Below, piece after piece: positions 55,920 to 64,000 of a stretch of 64,000 nucleotides of DNA. Both the position numbers and the translations under genes were made by a program. Position 1 is the first letter of the stretch, and every line of letters begins with the position of its first letter. The notes beneath the pieces were generated by a model. The model was given only the letters and a program-made list of their open reading frames with translations, did not search any database and was not told the origin of the DNA. Origin of the DNA: Craterostigma plantagineum (taxonomy: Eukaryota; Streptophyta; Magnoliopsida; Lamiales; Linderniaceae); NCBI GenBank assembly GCA_027422505.1, contig JAPQWV010000005.1:9367501-9431500 (forward strand), written 5' to 3'.

Positions 55920-57298
55920 ATTTTGCATATATGTCCCACTATGGGAGAAATTTCCCCTCTAATAGAGGTGGAAGAGGTGGAAAAAATATTGTTGCACAAA
56001 TGGGCAATAAAAAACTCGTTAAAGAGAATCTTTCAGCTTCCTCAAGTAATACTTTGAGTAGCGAAGATTACAAAGAATTCCTTGAATTCAAGAAACAGAA
56101 AGCCAAGTCTTCTAATGAAGGCACTTCTTACGCAAAGGTTATTGCGGAAGAAGAGGACGATGTTGACTATGAGAAAATTTCTCATACTGAGGTAATTATA
56201 TTACTTGAATTTAAAGATCTAAAATGGTCTGATGAACCTTGGACTATAATGTCAAGGTATTTAGAAAGAGCATTATATGCTGCCACGTTTTATAAAAGTC
56301 GTGATAATTATGAAAATATTCTTAAATCCACTGGTACGTGTGATTTTGATCATTTCAATGCAGGAAATTCCCAAACAGCTTTGAAAAAGGGTTATACCTT
56401 TAGTAAAATTATTTTCAAGCAAATCATTTCGCCTGAAAAATGGGCTATTCACCCTTTAAAGGATAGAGAATATCTCCATCCTGAGTTAAAAACTATAGTC
56501 AAATTCAATTATTATGACTATATCGACGCTTTTTATAAAGTATTTTTATACCAGAATGAGAATAGAAAACATTCTTGGTGGATTAAGATCTGTTCGGATG
56601 TTTATAAGTCCGAGATTCCTAATTGGTTTTATCAATGGTGGCTTTCTTATGGAGCCTCAATTGAAATTCTTAAAGAACCCTTTTTTGGACTATATCAAGA
56701 ATGGGTTAAAATTTCTCCGAATTTAATTGAAGCGGAGCATAAACATGAATGTATTGAAGGAATGGCTTCTTTACATTTTTATACTGAATTCAGTATTCCA
56801 TGGATTTGGAGATGGACTCCAGAAGTGGGTTATACCCAACAAAAAATTCCATGTCTTAAACGAAATTTTTATATAAAATTTTGGAAAAAGATGATAAGAA
56901 AAACTGCTACTGGTGAATATGAAAGCCAGCAGACGATTGATAAAATCGAAGAAAAAATTTTTCAGTATAAAGAGATGATTAATAATCATCAACAAAGGGA
57001 ACCCCCAAGTCCTTTTGAAATAATTTCGAGAAGGATGAATATCCAAAAGGGAAAGATGAAGTCTGAAGAAATTGTTCAGGCTTATTTTGACCTAATGAAA
57101 AAGGATATCCACAAAAATCTTGGCATTGAAGCCTCAGTGGATTTCTCAATGGAAACTTCGTCAAAAGATGAAGACTTTTGTCTTGGTGGAGAAGGACAAG
57201 ATCCGGAAGATCCGGATAATATTTTGGTGGATGATGCCATTGATCTACTCAAGGACACGATCACCAAGAAAATTCAAGAAAAAGATAAGAAGAAATGA
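55916..57298 (+). CDS. Viral ORF2, function unknown (460 codons, open)
   Basis: Starts at the ATG overlapping the RT/RNase H stop. N-terminus is Arg/Gly-rich (NRGGRGGKNIVAQMGNKKL), then an acidic-basic segment with SEDYKEFLEFKKQKAK and YAKVIAEEEDD. A folded core of about 250 residues follows, rich in Trp and Tyr (WSDEPWTIMSRYLERALYAA, NWFYQWWLSYGASIEI, FSIPWIWRWTPEVGY). The tail is helical and acidic. I see no catalytic motif. Its position after RNase H recalls the transactivator/inclusion-body protein of caulimoviruses and the unassigned second ORF of florendoviruses, but I cannot show homology. It is fully open, unlike its partner copy at 60106-61436. Confidence 0.75.
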   Translation: MNFAYMSHYGRNFPSNRGGRGGKNIVAQMGNKKLVKENLSASSSNTLSSEDYKEFLEFKKQKAKSSNEGTSYAKVIAEEEDDVDYEKISHTEVIILLEFKDLKWSDEPWTIMSRYLERALYAATFYKSRDNYENILKSTGTCDFDHFNAGNSQTALKKGYTFSKIIFKQIISPEKWAIHPLKDREYLHPELKTIVKFNYYDYIDAFYKVFLYQNENRKHSWWIKICSDVYKSEIPNWFYQWWLSYGASIEILKEPFFGLYQEWVKISPNLIEAEHKHECIEGMASLHFYTEFSIPWIWRWTPEVGYTQQKIPCLKRNFYIKFWKKMIRKTATGEYESQQTIDKIEEKIFQYKEMINNHQQREPPSPFEIISRRMNIQKGKMKSEEIVQAYFDLMKKDIHKNLGIEASVDFSMETSSKDEDFCLGGEGQDPEDPDNILVDDAIDLLKDTITKKIQEKDKKK

Positions 57299-57482
57299 TG
57301 CCCTACTTTGTCCATTTCCTAAAGTAAGGATCATTACGAAGACTTTTATGACAAAGTTGATAACTTTAATAAAGAGAAAGCAACGGTCTACATTTAAAGA
57401 TGGTGGACAGCTCATAAAGCAAGAGTCGAAGAAAATTCTTTGGCAAATTATTGATGTTTACTATGCTTTTTTCCTTCTTGTC

Positions 57483-57489
57483 TATAAAA
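57483..57489 (+). promoter_or_regulatory. TATA box of the viral pregenomic promoter (plus copy)
   Basis: TCTATAAAATGG, about 185 bp after the ORF2 stop; a CTCTCTCTCTCTC tract follows at the expected start-site distance. Confidence 0.75.
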
Positions 57490-57584
57490 TGGCCTTAAGC
57501 CATTTACCTTGTACGCATCTCATTATGCACTCTCTCTCTCTCTTGTAATTCTCCCTCTCCCTGTAAAATATTAATATTAAAAGA

Positions 57585-57590
57585 AATAAA
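57585..57590 (+). terminator. Poly(A) signal of viral RNA (plus copy)
   Basis: AATAAA about 75 nt after the predicted transcription start, the usual caulimovirid layout in which the signal is passed once and used on the second round of a circular template. Confidence 0.7.
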
Positions 57591-57795
57591 AGTTTGAAGT
57601 TTGCTATACGACTCCTCTCTCCTTCTCAAGTAAGTTTTTAAATTTTGTTATTTTTCTTTTATCTAGTTTAGCCTTAATGGAAGGCTAATTTACACGTTAA
57701 ACTACACCAAAATGCCTTAATACTTAATCGTGGTTTTATACTATTTTATATTTTTATATATATTAAATTTAAAAACCGATTGAAGGAATTAAATT

Positions 57796-59118
57796 TTGAA
57801 TAAAGATTTACCAAAACGAAATGAAATGTTACCTTTTATTCCCTGGTTTTTAGAAAAATATTTTAAAAACATGGTTTCAGTTCTTGAAAGAAATTATAAA
57901 CTTTCAACGGGGAAAAATCTAAATTCAGTTTACCCTCCTCAAACTAGTTTCCAAATGGAAAAAGAAAATGAGATTCGATATTTCAATGCTTTTCAAAAAT
58001 TATTTGAAAATGATACGATTACAGTGACTATAAGTCATATTAATTGTCTTTTAAAACAACAAAATTATACAAATATGTATGTTATTGTTTTAGGAGAACA
58101 AATTTCTTTATTAAAGAAAAATATTGAAGAAATTTCGTCTTCAGTTAAAGATATAAAGAATTATCTTTTAAAAGATAAAGTAAAAATTGAAAAGGTCGAT
58201 ACTGCCTCCAGTATTCAGCCTCCTCCTGAAATTATTGATTTTAAATTAAAATCAATTTCTCATATCGAAAATTTACTCGAAGAAAAACTTAAAGATTTGA
58301 AGCTTAATACTTTAAGTGAAGAATTTGAAAATCGACTTGAAAATTCTGATAATATTCGAGATATTCAAGATACGTTTAACGAAGAAATTAATAAATTAAA
58401 ACATACAAAATATGCAGATAGGCGCACTCAAAGTAAATATTATTACCCTAGGCCTACCCCTCAAGATATCTTGTTCGAAGAACAAGAATTTATGCTCAAT
58501 AATTCGTATAGTGGTAGAAGTATATACGAATGGAACTTAGATGGTTATACTGAAAGACAGATCTATAATATGATCCATAGGATGCTTATGTATAGCACTA
58601 TTTGCAAAGCTAATCAAAATAATGATAAGGCGGTTGCAAAAATGATTGTCGCTGGCTTTACTGGTCAGTTAAAAGGATGGTGGGATAATTATTTATCTCA
58701 ACATGAAAAAGATGACATTTACCAAACCATTAAAGAAGAAAATGGTCAACAAGTAGACAATGTTGTTTATACTTTATGTGTAAACATTATTGAACACTTC
58801 ACAGGCCGATGGTCTGATAATTCTGAAAATATCAGAACTCTTCTACAAAATCTTAGATGTAAAACTCTTACATCATTTAGATGGTATAAGGATACTTTCC
58901 TTAGTCGAGTCATGGAACTCCCTGAGTCAAATAGTACTCATTGGAAGTCTAAATTTATAGACGGTTTACCTTCACTCTTTGCAGAAAGGGTAAGAAATAA
59001 CCTTAGAAAAGGAGAATCAAGTATTGATTATAACTCCTATACCTACGGTAAACTTATAGGAACTTGCATACAAGAAGGTGATGATGGTACGTGGCAATAT
59101 CCACCTAACAAACCATGA
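57796..59118 (+). pseudogene. Viral coat protein region, N-terminal and central part
   Basis: 440-codon frame without a natural start: an in-frame stop lies just upstream and the sequence abuts the intergenic region, so the true N-terminus has been lost. Residues about 100-200 are helical/coiled. The capsid core includes SIYEWNLDGYTERQIYNMIH, KMIVAGFTGQLKGWWDNYL, RWYKDTFLSRVME and FIDGLPSLFAERVRNNL. After CIQEG (about 59086) the frame runs into inverse viral leader for 10 more codons, so the zinc knuckle is absent. The part 58727-59075 is duplicated at 52682 onward with about one difference. Confidence 0.88.
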
Positions 59119-59582
59119 TAATGGTACTTAGTCAAACAAAACCTATTGGATCTAGTGATTAAACTGAAACAGTTTAACTCACTTTGAACCAAAGGTAGTC
59201 ACACTTTTATACCATGATCGGTGTCTCGTTTGAAGGCAGTTCAACCGATATACCAAACATCAAAATAAAAGGTGAATAATGGTACGTGGCGTTGTTAAAC
59301 CTATTAGTCCAGTTATTAAACTGTAAACAGTCTAATCCCGTTCGGACCCAAGGTATTCCAGCCTATATACCATTAATTCAAAATAAAATTAAAAATTATT
59401 TTTTGTGATCTTTAGAATTAAATCATCGAATACAAGGAGTTTTACATAATAAAAATTTTCATTTAATTAATTCAATCGGTAACAGCCATCGCCCTCAAAC
59501 GCCAATCTTCGGCAACACGGGCTTGCCAAGAGCCGACACAGAATTAATCAAAATAAAATTTTATTACAACCTTTATTCAAAA
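59087..59582 (-). other. Viral 5' leader sequence (minus copy)
   Basis: Noncoding. Read on the minus strand it follows the poly(A) region. Contains two diverged copies of a segment with GGTACGTGGC...CCTATT...ATTAAACTG...AAACAGT (about 59082-59225 and 59280-59385). Short ORFs only, as in leaders of pararetroviruses. Confidence 0.65.
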
Positions 59583-59813
59583 TTTAATTCCTTCAATCGG
59601 TTTTTAAATTAATTTTAATACATCATATTAATATAAATATATATATATATAAATATAAAATAGTATAAAACCACGATTAAGTATTAAGGCATTTTGGTGT
59701 AGTTTAACGTGTAAATTAGCCTTCCATTAAGGCTAAACTAGATAAAAGAAAAATAACAAAATTTAAAAACTTACTTGAGAAGGAGAGAGGAGTCGTATAG
59801 CAAACTTCAAACT

Positions 59814-59819
59814 TTTATT
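59814..59819 (-). terminator. Poly(A) signal of viral RNA (minus copy)
   Basis: TTTATT on the plus strand, i.e. AATAAA on the minus strand, same context as 57585. Confidence 0.7.
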
Positions 59820-59914
59820 TCTTTTAATATTAATATTTTACAGGGAGAGGGAGAATTACAAGAGAGAGAGAGAGTGCATAATGAGATGCGTACAAGGTAA
59901 ATGGCTTAAGGCCA

Positions 59915-59921
59915 TTTTATA
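59915..59921 (-). promoter_or_regulatory. TATA box of the viral promoter (minus copy)
   Basis: Minus strand TCTATAAAATGG, same context as 57483, pointing leftward towards the plus copy. Confidence 0.75.
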
Positions 59922-60105
59922 GACAAGAAGGAAAAAAGCATAGTAAACATCAATAATTTGCCAAAGAATTTTCTTCGACTCTTGCTTTATGAGCTGTCCA
60001 CCATCTTTAAATGTAGACCGTTGCTTTCTCTTTATTAAAGTTATCAACTTTGTCATAAAAGTCTTCGTAATGATCCTTACTTTAGGAAATGGACAAAGTA
60101 GGGCA

Positions 60106-61436
60106 TCATTTCTTCTTATCTTTTTCTTGAATTTTCTTGGTGATCGTGTCCTTGAGTAGATCAATGGCATCATCCACCAAAATATTATCCGGATCTTCCG
60201 GATCTTGTCCTTCTCCACCAAGACAAAAGTCTTCATCTTTTGACGAAGTTTCCATTGAGAAATCCACTGAGGCTTCAATGCCAAGATTTTTGTGGATATC
60301 CTTTTTCATTAGGTCAAAATAAGCCTGAACAATTTCTTCAGACTTCATCTTTCCCTTTTGGATATTCATCCTTCTCGAAATTATTTCAAAAGGACTTGGG
60401 GGTTCCCTTTGTTGATGATTATTAATCATCTCTTTATACTGAAAAATTTTTTCTTCGATTTTATCAATCGTCTGCTGGCTTTCATATTCACCAGTAGCAG
60501 TTTTTCTTATCATCTTTTTCCAAAATTTTATATAAAAATTTCGTTTAAGACATGGAATTTTTTGTTGGGTATAACCCACTTCTGGAGTCCATCTCCAAAT
60601 CCATGGAATACTGAATTCAGTATAAAAATGTAAAGAAGCCATTCCTTCAATACATTCATGTTTATGCTCCGCTTCAATTAAATTCGGAGAAATTTTAACC
60701 CATTCTTGATATAGTCCAAAAAAGGGTTCTTTAAGAATTTCAATTGAGGCTCCATAAGAAAGCCATTAATCCACCAAGAATGTTTTCTATTCTCATTCTG
60801 GTATAAAAATACTTTATAAAAAGCGTCGATATAGTCATAATAATTGAATTTGACTATAGTTTTTAACTCAGGATGGAGATATTCTCTATCCTTTAAAGGG
60901 TGAATAGCCCATTTTTCAGGCGAAATGATTTGCTTGAAAATAATTTTACTAAAGGTATAACCCTTTTTCAAAGCTGTTTGGGAATTTCCTGCATTGAAAT
61001 GATCAAAATCACACGTACCAGTGGATTTAAGAATATTTTCATAATTATCACGATTTTTATAAAACGTGGCAGCATATGATGCTCTTTCTAAATACCTTGA
61101 CATTATAGTCCAAGGTTCATCAGACCATTTTAGATCTTTAAATTCAAGTAATATAATTACCTCAGTATGAGAAATTTTCTCATAGTCAACATCGTCCTCT
61201 TCTTCCGCAATAACCTTTGCGTAAGAAGTGCCTTCATTAGAAGACTTGGCTTTCTGTTTCTTGAATTCAAGGAATTCTTTGTAATCTTCGCTACTCAAAG
61301 TATTACTTGAGGAAGCTGAAAGATTCTCTTTAACGAGTTTTTTATTGCCCATTTGTGCAACAATATTTTTTCCACCTCTTCCACCTCTATTAGAGGGGAA
61401 ATTTCTCCCATAGTGGGACATATCTGCAAAATTCAT
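60106..61436 (-). pseudogene. Viral ORF2, second copy, internally deleted
   Basis: Inverse copy of 55916-57298. The ATG at 61436 overlaps the end of RNase H as in the other copy. About 55 bp are missing near 60768 (between the WWI and GFLMEPQ codons), which shifts the frame; the N-terminal frame then stops at 60678. The C-terminal frame is open again from 60642 to 60106. Apart from that the two copies differ by only a few bases (for example MNFADMS versus MNFAYMS). Confidence 0.88.
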
Positions 61437-61897
61437 GAAAGATATTCACGAGTTAGATAATCGGGAAGACTATTATCACTCCCTTTTTTATAAATTATTT
61501 CAAAATCGAATGGGGCTAAATGAGCCTGCCATCTCGCAAACATTTGTTTAGAGACATCATGTTTAAAGTCTTTCAGAAACATAAATTTTGCAGCTTGACA
61601 ATCAGTTTTTATTAAAAACCTTTGATTATATAAATCATCCTGAAATTTAAGGACGCATTTAACTATAGCGAGGACTTCTCTAGCTATAGTAGCATAATTC
61701 TTTTGAGCATTGTTCCATTTCCCAGAATGGAATCTAACTAAATATTCTTTTTTATCTTCTGGAGAAACTTGTTTTAAGATTCCTCCAAAACCTTGCAATT
61801 TTCGGAAAAGTTCCCATTTGGGTAAATTAAATTCCTGATTAATTTTCTTTCTTGCCGGAGAACCCGGACTAAAATCAATATTGGGTTTTAGATCCAT
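61433..61897 (-). pseudogene. Viral polyprotein start fused to RNase H (large internal deletion)
   Basis: The ATG at 61897 overlaps the movement-protein stop (TAATG). The first about 34 codons (MDLKPNIDFSPGSPARKKIN...) are the natural beginning of the coat-protease-RT polyprotein and are not found elsewhere in the window. They are joined directly to RNase H (FGGILKQVSPEDKKEYLV), continuing to DYLTREYLS. Coat protein, protease and RT are deleted in this copy, with the frame preserved. Confidence 0.88.
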
Positions 61898-62961
61898 TAA
61901 ACATGAAAATCCATTTCTGACTCGGTTATTTCCTCGTCTTGATTTTTAAAGACTCCATGAACAATATTATCAGAATTAATTCTTAATTCTTCTACCTTAT
62001 TCTGAAGGTAGTCACTAGAGGTTGACTCTCTGATTTGAGAAGTCGAAGCTCTAGAAGGAGATCTTATCATATAATCACATGGTGATATATGATAATGTGA
62101 TGAGCTTGATCTAGAAATTCTAGATCTCGGAGTTTTTACATCGACAGATATTCTATCCTGCTCAAATTGTATTTGAACAGTTCCATCTGTTGTCTGTATT
62201 GTTTGAGTAGGATTTTTCCTGATTTTGGGTTGCAGAGGCATAGCTCGTTCAATAACCCAATTTTCTGGAAATTGAATTTCTTCCCATTTAATAGATCTAC
62301 GAGTTGTGATGTTAGATCTACTAAAATTGGTTTCTATAAGGACAGTTTCGTTGATAGGTTTATCAACAATTTTGCACTGAGGATTCAGCGTATATAAAGG
62401 TTTATAATAAATTCTATAACAGATACAAATTACTTCCGAACCCGGAGCGTAATTATATCCATGAGTTTTGACATTTAATGTCAGAGCATCTAATATATTG
62501 ACATCAGTCAATGATAATTGGAGATTTGGATAAACATTAAAATAGACTGGACCATGTGCCAGACTAGACTGGATTATTTCCATAAGGGATTGTTTCCAGT
62601 CGAGATTTCGACCGTCTCTAAGAGCTGCTATAAAACTCTCTGGTAAACCTTCTAAAGTCAAAGGCTTAAAGGCTACTTGAACTAACCCAATATGAATAAA
62701 CTTATGGTTTATTCTGTATTTTTCTAAGTCTCTATTGCTTAGAAGCCTAATAACCATCTCTTCGTTGTTAAGAGAGATAGTTTCTTCGGTAGTTTTGACT
62801 ACCTGTTTCAAACCTAATTTTTCAAAAGTTCCTAATTCATAGATTATTTTATAATCTATCTTAGGAATTGTCCAACGATTTAATTTATCTAAATCTTGAG
62901 GAACATCATATTCCTCTTCGATACTGTTTTTAACAGTGTCTTTTCTACGCATTAAATTCAT
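61897..62961 (-). CDS. Viral movement protein (30K superfamily)
   Basis: 354-codon open frame, the first after the PBS. The central part (about residues 60-230) has the layout of caulimovirid 30K movement proteins: a beta-rich domain with HIGLVQVAFKPLTLEGLP, SLTDVNILDALTLNVKTHGY and GSEVICICYRIYYKPLY. The C-terminal third is Ser/Arg-rich and probably unstructured. Movement proteins let the virus pass through plasmodesmata at the cell periphery. The frame is uninterrupted, but it lies in a rearranged cluster with no adjacent complete promoter-leader, so expression is doubtful. Confidence 0.85.
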   Translation of the reverse strand: MNLMRRKDTVKNSIEEEYDVPQDLDKLNRWTIPKIDYKIIYELGTFEKLGLKQVVKTTEETISLNNEEMVIRLLSNRDLEKYRINHKFIHIGLVQVAFKPLTLEGLPESFIAALRDGRNLDWKQSLMEIIQSSLAHGPVYFNVYPNLQLSLTDVNILDALTLNVKTHGYNYAPGSEVICICYRIYYKPLYTLNPQCKIVDKPINETVLIETNFSRSNITTRRSIKWEEIQFPENWVIERAMPLQPKIRKNPTQTIQTTDGTVQIQFEQDRISVDVKTPRSRISRSSSSHYHISPCDYMIRSPSRASTSQIRESTSSDYLQNKVEELRINSDNIVHGVFKNQDEEITESEMDFHV

Positions 62962-63008
62962 TTGAAAAAGACGTTAAACTACACCTTAACTTCTTAATAC
63001 CCCACCAT

Positions 63009-63021
63009 GGCTCTGATACCA
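63009..63021 (-). promoter_or_regulatory. Viral tRNA-Met primer binding site
   Basis: Minus strand TGGTATCAGAGCC followed by ATGG, the standard Caulimoviridae start of the genome, about 50 bp upstream of the movement-protein ATG. Confidence 0.9.
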
Positions 63022-63032
63022 TACGGAGGATC

Positions 63033-63216
63033 TTTATCAATGGTGGCTTTCTTATGGAGCCTCAATTGAAATTCTTAAAGAACCCTTTTTTGGACTATAT
63101 CAAGAATGGGTTAAAATTTCTCCGAATTTAATTGAAGCGGAGCATAAACATGAATGTATCGAAGGAATGGCTTCTTTACATTTTTATACTGAATTCAGTA
63201 TTCCATGGATTTGGAT
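63033..63216 (+). pseudogene. Viral ORF2 fragment
   Basis: Plus-strand copy of 56631-56812 placed head-to-head next to the PBS end; it stops abruptly at GGATTTGGA before host DNA at 63217. Confidence 0.9.
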
Positions 63217-63239
63217 ATATAAGTGTTGGAGTTATTAAT

Positions 63240-63345
63240 AAAAAGCTTTGTGGTCTAGTAGATAAGTTTCTATATAAAATGTAAGGTCATGAGTTCAAAC
63301 TCCAAGTACCACAAATGTTTTGGATTTTTTCCATTTAAAAAAAAA
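63240..63345 (+). mobile_element. SINE-like tRNA-derived unit
   Basis: TGTGGTCTAGTAGATAAG (A-box-like) and GGTCATGAGTTCAAACTCC (B-box-like), followed by TTTGGATTTTTTCC and an A-rich tail (63338-63390). Similar B-box context at 24865-24880. No target duplication was identified. Confidence 0.5.
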
Positions 63346-64000
63346 GTTTGATTAAAAATATTTTTAAAAAAAAGAAAAAGAAAAAACAACACGAATCGGG
63401 TCGGCGGGTCGGACCCGGTTCGTACGGTTTTGGGCAGGTAGGGGTGGGTCCAAACCTTAGGCGCGGCGTGGCGAGTCTCGGGTCCAACATAAGTTAAACG
63501 GGGCAGGTCTCGTTCTCGCAAAGATTGTGCAATTGAGAGCAAATTTGTTCATTGGTATTGTGCCTTTAGAATATAATATTCATGTTATTTGGGAGTTATT
63601 GAAAAAGTAGGCATCTTTCCAACCTTGAATAACAAAAATAGGCACTATGTGCATTGGATTACCAAAATATGCATTCTTATATTTTATTTTCTTTTTGTGA
63701 ATTAATTTATTATGTGCACAAGTTCATTACATAAATAGGCATCCTTTTAATTTATCTTTTTGTATGAAGCAATTTTATAATATACAAAATTAAAGACAAA
63801 ATACAGCAGAAACTAAATAATACATAAAAATACAAAGAAGACGATACACGATTCACACAAATAAAAGAAAGATAATGCACAATTCGGAAAAAAAAAACAA
63901 CCATAGTAATCACTTCTTGCTCCATGTTTCTAAAAAAAAGTTTTGTTCCATGTTAAATTTTTTTACAGTATTTTTCGTCGAAAACTGTATCGATGGAATC
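63346..64000. other. Unassigned flank
   Basis: 63390-63500 is GC-rich with GGGTCGG-type motifs, similar in composition to 51420-51514 on the other side of the viral cluster. The rest is AT-rich, with no gene. Confidence 0.6.

Larger units (their letters stand above)
57299..57795 (+). promoter_or_regulatory. Viral intergenic region, plus copy
   Basis: Follows ORF2. Contains a TATA box, CT-rich stretch and poly(A) signal (listed separately), then AT-rich DNA up to the junction with coat-protein sequence at 57796. Near-identical to 59583-60105 in inverse orientation. Confidence 0.85.
59583..60105 (-). promoter_or_regulatory. Viral intergenic region, minus copy
   Basis: Inverse copy of 57299-57795. 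It contains the same TATA box (59915-59921) and poly(A) signal (59814-59819). It differs mainly by extra AT repeats near 59630-59660. Confidence 0.85.
51515..63216. mobile_element. Endogenous pararetrovirus cluster (Caulimoviridae, florendovirus-like)
   Basis: Blocks in order: permuted RT (minus), inverted coat-protein scraps, coat protein C-terminus, protease, RT/RNase H and ORF2 with intergenic region (all plus), coat protein N-terminal part (plus), leader, intergenic region, ORF2, fused RNase H and movement protein (all minus), PBS (minus), and an ORF2 scrap (plus). Near-identity between duplicated blocks shows they come from one virus lineage. Block order, inversions, frameshifts and deletions show that no complete viral genome exists here. 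There is no integrase, as expected for pararetroviruses. The genus is a guess from domain order and the separate downstream ORF. Confidence 0.9.

Noticed and set aside
51515..63216. Complete, potentially active endogenous pararetrovirus
   Set aside because: Genes are out of order, on both strands, with frameshifts in coat protein and between protease and RT, and with deletions in other copies; no continuous genome is present.

Overview
The window is a repeat-dominated stretch of a nuclear plant genome, most likely a flowering plant. The evidence is Sirevirus-type and other Ty1/copia elements, Tat-like Ty3/gypsy remnants, a ZMYM1-type hAT element, a CACTA element, a LINE tail, MITE-like repeats, a SINE-like unit and a rearranged endogenous pararetrovirus (Caulimoviridae). 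I found no bacterial features, rRNA, complete tRNA or CRISPR. Only one plausible ordinary host gene is visible: a 79-codon single-exon gene at 46055-46294 (minus) with a TATA box and a pyrimidine-rich leader.

Positions 1-24434 are a stack of nested retroelements. The oldest layer is a plus-strand copia pol remnant (D, 21277-23011). An LTR (H, 20938-21276) sits in D. A plus-strand Sirevirus-like element (C) sits in H. C is then split twice, by a minus-strand copia element (A, <1-5950) and by a second, minus-strand copy of C's own family (B, 6855-16789, TSD GTACT, LTRs 1823 and 1821 bp). C keeps the extra env-like reading frame downstream of pol, broken by a single TGA. B has lost about 1.1 kb of it. 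D is fused at 23011/23012 to a minus-strand gypsy gag with its PBS and LTR (E, to 24434).

Positions 24435-42608 hold degenerate intergenic DNA and Tat-like gypsy material. This includes a palindrome-rich TIR block (24700-25406), a possible exon-like gene fragment (about 28188-28530), and two minisatellite arrays (69-bp units, 30755-31345; 54/108-bp units, 32286-33420). There are two antisense extra ORFs (34505-35103 minus; 36755-38130 plus). Element F (35453-42608, minus) appears to carry only the antisense ORF between its LTRs. A 3.55-kb hAT element (38556-42110) sits inside one of F's LTRs and itself carries about 1 kb of foreign sequence.

Positions 42609-51514 are AT-rich intergenic DNA with a 5'-truncated LINE flanked by a 16-bp TSD (43595-44131), a 676-bp CACTA element (44777-45452), the small host gene, and a MITE/fold-back cluster (46961-51365) that includes a 48-bp perfect palindrome.

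Positions 51515-63216 are a mosaic of one endogenous pararetrovirus lineage, florendovirus-like as a best guess. Movement protein, coat protein with zinc knuckle, protease, RT/RNase H, a downstream ORF of unknown function, the intergenic promoter/poly(A) region, the leader and the tRNA-Met PBS are all represented. They are scrambled, inverted and frameshifted, so no complete genome is present. Two copies of ORF2 plus the intergenic region form a large inverted repeat, and the two viral promoters face each other. A separate RT segment is circularly permuted with an in-frame 915-bp period. The remainder (63217-64000) is a SINE-like unit and unassigned DNA.
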